Origin: Plecoglossus altivelis
Taxonomy: Eukaryota; Chordata; Actinopteri; Osmeriformes; Plecoglossidae
Assembly (NCBI GenBank): GCA_036571765.1
Contig: BROE01000014.1
Location: 5,346,538 to 5,410,537, forward strand
Reading direction: 5' to 3'
DNA: 64,000 nucleotides
Positions 57,001 through 64,000 of this stretch are shown in pieces (position 1 is the stretch's first letter; each line of letters starts with the position of its first letter). The translations under genes and the position numbers were made by a program. The notes under the pieces are model-generated. The model worked only from the letters and a program-made list of their open reading frames with translations, did not search any database and was not told where the DNA came from.

Positions 57001-60000
57001 TTCCTAGTGTAGCCTACTTATCTAATTTCTCATGCACAATCATGCAAGGCCACACTAGTCACACCACGTTCCTTGCAAATGCACCCATGTTTCCGCCCTC
57101 ACTACAATAGTACCCATGAGCACTAATGATTTGAGCAAAAAAAACGTACTACAAAAAGGTTTGGAAATTTCTGAGAGACCCATATTGCCGATTCTACAGT
57201 ATGTGTATCTGGAACGTGGGTGTTTACTGGTGCGACCTAAAAACATCACAGACTGCTCACAAATAGCTGTAGAGCCAAAAGAGGAAGAAGGCTGAGTTGG
57301 AGCATTGAGGAAATGTGTTTCGGTTAAAGTGACAAGGCGTTTCCGGGTTGCTTGTTTGACAGATACAGAGACCCATAGAGAGGTGCAGACAGCCACTAGT
57401 GCTGCCTAAGAGAGGATGTGCTGTGACATGTTTAGTGTGCTGTAGCCCTTGGTCTTGACTACCATCCAGGAGGGTTCACCAGAGACCCCCTCCCTTGTTC
57501 AGACACTTGCAATGAGACATGGACTGGCCCACAAATCAACTGGTAATGTAGATATTATACATAGTTACATGAGATGACTGGAGATTTTTTTATGCTGCAG
57601 AATGTCACATGAATCACTGGACTATTGTCATCTTGATATGAATGTCCAGTATGTATCTCTGTGGTGTCTGAAGCCTTGGGTAGCGAGCTGCCTGCGAGCC
57701 TCTACGCTCAAGCTGTTGTTGACTCTGCAGCCTTTTTCCTCTGGCCCTGAATATCAACCCTGTAGGGCTCATTTGTTAACTTCTTCGGAGGAAACTCAAA
57801 GCAGTTGTCATGTGCTTTTGTTTGTTAGCGTTGTTCGTGTGGCATCCCCCCGTGGGAACAAAAGCAACAACAGTCATCATACCGCTGCGGACAAGCTGAC
57901 CTAATGCACTGTGGCATGTTACAGTATAACTGAGTGCGGCTGCCTGTTGAGACAGTGTATCATCTTTAGATGTTTGTTCATGTTTTCTCTTTGACCTCAA
58001 TCTGTGTTGCTGATCGGTTGTTCTCATGAGACATGCTGCCTCTGTGTGGTGGCAAAGCCTCACTCTGACTGAAAACTGAAGTCTGTTTGTGGTGCTGTCT
58101 GAGGTTAATTCACAGTAGCTAGTAAGAAAGTATCTGAGTTTCATGCATGCAGCATATAAGTATGAGAGTAATGAAAGAGTGTGTCGTCTGTTGTTTTTAG
58201 ATGGGAGGAGTCAAATGGAATTTGCACTGGGGCAGGATATGTAGGGCTGATTGAATTGATTAGAATTGTGATATTGTTACCACATCATAACTGTCACACA
58301 TGTAAATGTTTCTGTATGATCCCAGGATATGGTCGACCCCAAAAGTCAGGTTTCCTGGTTTCACAGGTAGTTAATAAAATAATGTTTTGGTTCGGACTAG
58401 ATATTATTAAGAACATAATTGTAGAATGCTTTTTTGTTTGCTGTGTTGCTGTGCTCAAGCATTTCAAAACCTTTCATTGCCTCACATGTTCTCTCCCGTG
58501 ATGTTACAATGTAGCAACATCCTGTTTGAGACTCTACCTCAGGTTCAGTTACTAATGTTATGTTTCATACTGTATGGTATATCTCCTACATTTCTTAGTG
58601 CTCATGGACATCCTGTACTTTGGTCAGAAGAACGCAGAATGTAATGGTGATAGTATCAAAAACACCATGTACATTCCATGTCACTTTGTGTGACTGTGTG
58701 TGTGTGGGTATGTTTATGCCTGGATGTGTTCGTGCTAGTCCTTGTGCATGTGACTTATCTCTCTTATCTGCAGACTCATATCTCTTTTTTCTCCTACTTG
58801 TAGAAAGATGTGGCCTACCTGCAGCAGTGGCTGGAGGCCTTTGTGGCATCATTTGAGCGGCTCATTGATGTGCAGTCGTTGGCGCCCCGGCGGTAAGCGG
58901 ACGTTAATGTTATTCATTTGTTTTTAACCCACTGCTAAATCACCAATTTATACAGGTGTTTTATACCCACTACACTGGTGGAAGTCTGACCTTGTCGATG
59001 GCCGAGAAGAACCAATGTTTATGCAGGGAATCAGAAATATCTGACTTTGTTCTCACTTGCTTCTCTCTCCTCTGGTCCTCCTCCATATGTCCTCCTTCCT
59101 TTTTTCCATCATCTCCTAGGGTGGAGGAGGGCTGCTCTGAGGTGCCCCTGCTGTCTCGTGAGGTCCTAGTGCTTCTCAGTAACCAGCTGTGGCACAGCGC
59201 CCTGCACCTCTCCGGGGCTGAGCAAGGCAACAGCACCCCTCACCCACTGCTGCTCATCAAGTTCTTCATCATCGTCTGCAGGTAGGGGTGAGCACAGCTC
59301 ATTGTCATCCTCATCTTCTTCTTCATAATCTAAGTAATCTTCATCATCATCATTTTTGTTATCAAGGAAATGGTCATTATGACCTTTATCAGCATTTTCA
59401 TCAACAACTGCATGATTTTAGAGCTTTTTCTGTTGGCCATAGCACCAACCCCAGTTGTTACAAACCTAACACAGATTATCATCCAGCCAATTCCTGTGGA
59501 CAGGAGAAAAAGCCATTTAAGATGTTGTTTGTCATTACAATATACAGTGAAAGGCATGGATATATATACATATATTAACCATAAGGCTGACATCTGCTCT
59601 GATAACGGTTCTCCTCTCCAGTCCTCCTAATGACCTCAGTTCAACCCTCTGGTGATGGCAAAATAATGTTCACAATTATGATGCCATAATGTATTCATTT
59701 AGACACTTTAATCCAAAGCAATATTTAGGAGCAAATTCGATGTAGATCCTTTGATCTGCAGTCAGATGCCTTACCACTGTGCCACACTTGTCCACTTTGT
59801 CTATGACTGAAGAAACACCATAAAAAGATGGTACAGCAGGTCTGTAACTATAAAACGTTTGTGTGCTTTCAGGAATATGGAAAATATTGATCCAGAAAAG
59901 ACCCCTAGCTTTGTGTTTGAAACAATAAAGCTGTTGGATTTCTGCTTGACTCAGGTAAGGGCAGAAGTGTTGAAACACAATGTTTATAGCACACTTGTCA

Positions 60001-63000
60001 GTTTCATTGGCTAATGCTATAGTGTCTCACTTAGACATAGATTATCTCTTTTAAAGGCCATGGGCAGTGTTATCAGATGAGCACTCACACCTCATTTTCA
60101 TCCTATTTATACACACAACAGTTTACAGCGAGCAAAGAAACAGAACTGGTTTTCAAAGAAAAGAGAAGTATGCTTTATACTTGATGCTCTTTGTTTACCG
60201 GTATGCGTTTATTGTTGGCCTTCAGGACAACTTGCGAATAGGTGTGGACACAATGTTCATGTGCAGGCTGGCTCTGAGTGAAACTGACTGTCATCATGTG
60301 TTACAGCTGAAGAAGCAGCCAGAGGATCAGTCATCGCTCCAGTCAGTGGTCCAGTATGGGCTGCTTCTGTGCGAGAGTCTCTTTGACCCTTACCAGATCT
60401 GGAGGAGGCGCCTGTCAGGGTAAGTGTGTGTGTTTGTGTGCTCGCAGTGTGAGTTGACATCCCCTGCTGCCTTTTTCATGTGTGGGGGTTGATTTTGACT
60501 TTCATGGAGGGTGTGTGTGTTGGTCCTCCACCAACCCAACCCAACCCAACCAATTCCTCTTAGAAAAGAAAACAACACCCGCTTAAGATTTTGCTACTGT
60601 GAGGCTGTCAGGTTGGTGTCAAATGAGTCCACAGCAGGTCTAACAACTGCTATATCCAGTCTTGAACCTTCTCCTAGTTCACTCCTTTTGTAAGAATCAC
60701 TCCAGCTGTTGAGGAATTGTGTGTGTTGGGCGTGTGTTTGCTCAACCTGCTTGTGTGTTCCAGGGAGGATGTGAGTCTGATGGAGAGGAGCAGGTATAAG
60801 TTCTCCCCTCTTCCTCTGCCAGAAGAGCTACCAGCTCTGTTCCATGGTGAGATGTTGCTTCTCCTCCTCCCTTTGTCTCCCTCCAACCCCTGGCATTAAC
60901 CCTTGTTTCATTACTCTCTACCAAATTGACACATTGTACTGAAGGAATCTTCCACCAACAGCACCATTCTTTAAGAGTGTTTTTTTTCTGATCTCCAAAC
61001 ACACCTCACATACCACTGACCTCATTTCACAGGATTCTGCTTTTACCTGGTACAGTCTTACTGCTTGACAGTAGAATAGAATTAACAAGATACTGTTTGT
61101 GACAGACATTAGAAATGCATTTCATCAGACAGTGCTTTTGAAAATGTTTTCTTTGATTTACAAAAGCAATTAATCAACTATTAGGTGCGTACAATGTCTC
61201 ACAAAGTATAGGCCTCGCTCTATTTGTTGTACTATATTTGGTTAGTTAACTTTGGATGATGTTCTGGTGCTTAAGGTTTGGCAAAAAATAATAAACACTG
61301 TATTTGACTAGTTTCAAGGTTGAAATGCACTGATAAGAAGGTCAACATTATTACTTCTTCATCGCCCTTGCGTCATACACAAACAGCTGATATGTTGGGT
61401 CTTGATGAATAGTATATTATGTTGCTTTCAATCAGAAGTGTTTCCTCACAGGGGTATTATATTATTAAACACTTCTTTTCATAGAATCCCTTAAGATTTC
61501 GATTAGATTAAATTATAATGAACTACAGAGAAGCCTCTGTCTGGGCTTGTGAGGGTGTGGATTAGACAGTTGTTGGAAAACTTGAGGGTGGTTGGCTTGT
61601 CTAATACCAGTTATTACCTGATCGATTTGAAAGGATTGAGATCTTATTTTGACTTCATCCACTTCACAGATACCTTACAGGCTAGTGAGCAGATCCCCGA
61701 GCTCCTCACGCTTCGATTGGTCAATCTCCAAGGGGCTGTCATCAGTGGAATCAAGGTAAAAAACCTTCCCATTCTAAGTAAGAGTCTGTCAAAGGGTTGC
61801 TTTATCTTCTGTGAACAGTGGAGTAGGAGGAAATGTGGGAGGATAATGTTTTTGAATAACTGGATGCAAAGGAATGTGGCCATAAAATATAATTTTCTTG
61901 CTAAAAAATTGTGAGGAGAAATTAATTTGATATATAATGAAACCTGCACCCATGATTTTAAATTAAAAAAATACTCCAGATTCACTTGAATCTCTGTGAC
62001 TTCACTCAACAGAAGAACGGCCTGCTCTCTATCACTCCCAACTCTGTGAAAGACCTGTTCTCCGTGCTGCGGACCTGGTGTTGCCGTGGCTCCCCCAAGC
62101 CTAAAGATCCCAGTCTGCTAAGATTGACCCTGCAGTGCCTGACTGCAATGATCCACACCCTTCATGGCAGCAACCCTGCCGAGCGGCAGGTGGAGATTAA
62201 GACCGTGCTTGATGGCTACTTCCAGGTCCTCAACTGGAACCATCCCCTGGGAAGCGAGCCGGGGGGCGGGCAAACCTGGGAGGAAAGCCTGATAACTCTC
62301 CAGAGCCAGATGCTTAGTAAGGAACCTCATGAATACAACGCTACTCATGGCCCATCTTTCTAACCTTTTTCACCTCCAAGCTCCAGTGAATCTACTATAA
62401 AGAAAGATGTTTTGCTTTGATACTGATTCCTGCTGATATAGATGTTAAAGACATGGCTTGGTTTAAAAAAACTGTTTTGAGTCAGCCCATGTGTGTGGTG
62501 CTATTAAGGAAATGTTTGTCTATCTCTCTGTGATGAGTCAGGGTTTAAACCACTGTGTTACTGTCCTCCACAGCTGCAATGCCTGAGATCTTGCAGTGTC
62601 CTGACAGGCCTGTGCTGCAGGCCATCTTCCTCAACAACAACTGCTTCGAGCACATTCTCAGGCTCATCCAAAACAGCAAGGTCTGACTGCGCATCTGTCT
62701 GTGTCTGCCCACATGTCTGACACTGTCCACATTTTTGTTCATGTCTGCCCGTGTCCGTCTACATGTCTGTTTGCCTTCCTGACAGTCCACCTGCCCATTG
62801 GTTGGTCTGCACTACCCTTTTCTAAAGTGGTGAACCAATCACTGTTGCCAACATATCTAGTGTGATACACACAGACACAAAGCAAATCTAAGTCTCTCTA
62901 AATTCTCAAGTTGACAATATGTCTGTATATGTCTGTATGTGCATTTGCTTGTGTGTGTATGTGTGTGTATGTGTGTGTTTGTATCCTGTAGCTCTATCAG

Positions 63001-63072
63001 AGCAACAAGAGTAGGATGGAGTGTGTGTGTGACCTCACCACACGTTTACTCACAGAGGTGGAAGTGGACCAG
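51028..63072 (+). CDS. nbeal2: NBEAL2, neurobeachin-like 2, 5' eleven coding exons, partial
   Basis: NBEAL2 is a very large BEACH-domain protein of membrane trafficking, needed for platelet alpha-granule formation (gray platelet syndrome in humans). Coding exons seen: 51028-51078, 58804-58892, 59120-59281, 59873-59954, 60307-60419, 60764-60846, 61670-61755, 62013-62316, 62574-62680 and 62992-63072, all in phase (1158 nt, 386 codons). The listed set is ten exons, so more may have been missed. It starts MASKERLYELWMLYYTK and continues DVAYLQQWLEAFVASFERL, EVPLLSREVLVLLSNQLWH, LLLIKFFIIVCRNMENIDPE, LLLCESLFDPYQIWRRRLSG, RYKFSPLPLPEELPALF, LTLRLVNLQGAVISG and RPVLQAIFLNNNCFEHILRL. This is the N-terminal helical region typical of NBEAL proteins. 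The ConA-like, PH-BEACH and WD40 parts lie beyond the right edge. NBEAL2 rather than NBEAL1 is favoured by wording and by the ccdc12 neighbour. Confidence 0.95.
54648..54932. mobile_element. Short element with CTGTCACGG / CCGTGACAG ends in nbeal2 intron 1
   Basis: Terminal CTGTCACGG at 54648-54656 is mirrored by CCGTGACAG at 54924-54932. The 285 bp between includes GACGGACCCAAGTGTAGAGG, GGATTACTTTCAAAACAAG, GACAAAGACTGAAC and AAACAAGACACAGGTGA, wording I remember from a repeat scattered in many teleost genomes. It carries no ORF. No clear target duplication was identified, and its superfamily is uncertain. Confidence 0.65.
55215..55235. repeat. Poly-C homopolymer
   Basis: Twenty-one consecutive C in nbeal2 intron 1. 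The true length may differ because homopolymers are miscounted by many sequencing methods. Confidence 0.9.
59692..59789 (-). repeat. tRNA-like SINE fragment in an nbeal2 intron
   Basis: TTTAATCCAAAGCAATATTT resembles the common fish motif CTTTTATCCAAAGCGACTTA. About 45 bp on, TTTGATCTGCAGTCAGATGC and CTTACCACTGTGCCACA read on the minus strand as a tRNA-like 5' half with an A box. The fragment ends about 85 bp before the exon at 59873. Confidence 0.6.
60531..60552. repeat. CCAAC pentanucleotide microsatellite
   Basis: About four copies of CCAAC in the nbeal2 intron after the exon ending 60419. A GTGTGTGTG stretch precedes it. Confidence 0.85.
62948..62982. repeat. TG/TATG microsatellite beside an nbeal2 acceptor
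   Basis: TG repeats interrupted by TATG end only about 10 bp before the acceptor TATCCTGTAG of the exon starting at 62992. Confidence 0.85.
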
Positions 63073-64000
63073 GTACTTTAACCACAATGTTGATGTAGGT
63101 CTGTCAGCAGGAAACTCAGCCTCCTATTACACCCTCCCCTCCCTTCTCTCCCTTCTTGCCCTGCCCTCCCTTCCCTCGTTCGCTTCTAGAGCTCTTTAAA
63201 CAGGAAGCCTTTAACAGGAAGTGTGAGGCATCATGCTCATTTGTAAGTGATAGAAGTTAAGAGTATTTATACCATGGCTGTCTGTATCTACTACAAGTGC
63301 TGGATCTCTTCAATAATAAATAACTCCCGCTTCCTCTGACAGCATAGTCAATGCAATTTTTATGTTATGCTGTTTTATGTTTCAGTGTAAAAACCTCCTT
63401 AAAATGTTCACATAAATTCCTCATCAAAAGTGAAAATAGATACTGGAATACAAGTTTGGGGACAGGATGAACTACCTGTACCTAAGGCGGTCAGAGGTCA
63501 TTTTTAGGGCTAGTGGCTGGGTTACCTGTTGACAGTAGGAGAGTACAATCTTGTGTGTGTATGTGGTGGTTAGCTTTCCATGCATGTCCAACCCTACTGT
63601 TTTCTCTGCTACATAATTCTACATTGCATGACTGGTGTGGTTGTATGATTTAAATTTTTTTATTAACTCGCATGGTGAAACTTCAGTGGTGTTGGTGTGA
63701 TTTCTTGGCGTATTTGTGTTGCACAATTATGGTACAGCAACCTTGGCAAAGAAAACAACTGCATTTATTTGGGTGGCGGTTATAACTAACATGTCAGGGC
63801 CTGTTAGTATCTGACAAAGAGAAGTTTGCTTTCAACCCATGTCCCTTATTTTCACATTTGTCCCAGCCTTTTTGAAGAATTAGAGTTTCTTAGTTTTTAG
63901 GGTACCCTTAAAATATTTTAAGGCATCAACCAACATCATGCATTTTAAAGGTTTGGTCAAAGTCCTCCACCTTGGTTTGCCTTTTCCCTGCTGTTTACGT
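63073..64000 (+). other. nbeal2 intron reaching the right edge
   Basis: No exon with recognisable NBEAL2 sequence was found here. A pyrimidine-rich stretch (63125-63185) followed by TTCTAG could be an acceptor, but the sequence after it does not continue the frame. The next exon probably lies outside the window. Confidence 0.5.

Larger units (their letters stand above)
51079..58803 (+). other. nbeal2 intron 1 (7.7 kb)
   Basis: The intron is flanked by ACCAAG|GTGAGT and a TACTTGTAG acceptor. It is AT-rich, with scattered frames of 60-122 codons on both strands (for example minus-strand 57776-58144), none with a recognised domain. It contains an inverted-terminal element at 54648-54932, a poly-C run at 55215-55235 and a TG-rich stretch near 58690-58710. 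First introns of this size often hold regulatory sites, but none can be shown from the sequence alone. Confidence 0.85.

Noticed and set aside
57776..58144. 122-codon minus-strand frame in nbeal2 intron 1.
   Set aside because: No motif and no exon context; chance frame in a long intron.
63188..63243. Possible next nbeal2 exon (TTCTAG, then a stretch ending TCATTT|GTAAGT).
   Set aside because: The splice signals look reasonable, but the phase does not continue from the exon ending at 63072 and the peptide does not match NBEAL2.
1..64000. An undescribed biological system, CRISPR array, operon, viral insertion or biosynthetic cluster.
   Set aside because: All confident coding sequence belongs to ordinary vertebrate genes, and the rest is introns, UTRs and common repeats. 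No tandem spacer array, long viral ORF or clustered unknown genes were seen.

Overview
This is a vertebrate nuclear window, almost certainly from a ray-finned (teleost) fish. The genes are split into many short exons with GT-AG junctions, the proteins match vertebrate families along their whole length, and the non-coding DNA carries teleost-type repeats (tRNA-derived SINEs, foldback elements, a Tc1/mariner remnant). No bacterial operon, phage, CRISPR or viral gene is visible. All assignments come from reading the sequence and from remembered family sequences; no alignment was run.

Layout, left to right. 1-2243 (minus): the first nine coding exons of trip13, an AAA+ ATPase. 2244-2808: a shared divergent promoter. 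2809-8087 (plus): brd9, a bromodomain subunit of a BAF chromatin remodeller, complete in 17 exons. 10085-12819 (plus): a zdhhc11-type palmitoyltransferase. 19324-23636 (plus): tppp, preceded by a candidate untranslated exon near 14.3 kb. 26536-30580 (minus): cep72, a leucine-rich-repeat and coiled-coil centrosomal protein, in 14 exons. 30926-31722 (plus): a two-exon multi-pass membrane protein, TMEM276-like, divergent from cep72. 33855-42827 (plus): kifc2, a C-terminal motor kinesin, in 19 coding exons. 44772-49108 (minus): ccdc12, a small splicing-associated coiled-coil protein, in seven exons. 51028 to beyond the right edge (plus): the first 11 recognisable coding exons of nbeal2, with a 7.7 kb first intron.

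The genes do not form one pathway. Their order is informative: trip13-brd9-zdhhc11-tppp-cep72 matches the gene neighbourhood of human 5p15.33, the membrane-protein/kifc2 pair matches human 8q24.3, and the divergent ccdc12/nbeal2 pair matches human 3p21.31. Three human synteny blocks therefore abut within about 20 kb. Three head-to-head gene pairs (trip13/brd9, cep72/membrane protein, ccdc12/nbeal2) suggest shared promoters; the first two have compact intervals of 565 and 345 bp.

The most notable points are an extra in-frame 53-codon exon in brd9 that looks like a duplication of its neighbour, a 405 bp near-perfect foldback made from the 3' end of a Tc1-like transposase gene between kifc2 and ccdc12, tandem splice acceptors that decide the tail of zdhhc11, and an unassigned exon-like 81 bp stretch at 32.6 kb. 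I found no convincing evidence of an undescribed biological system.
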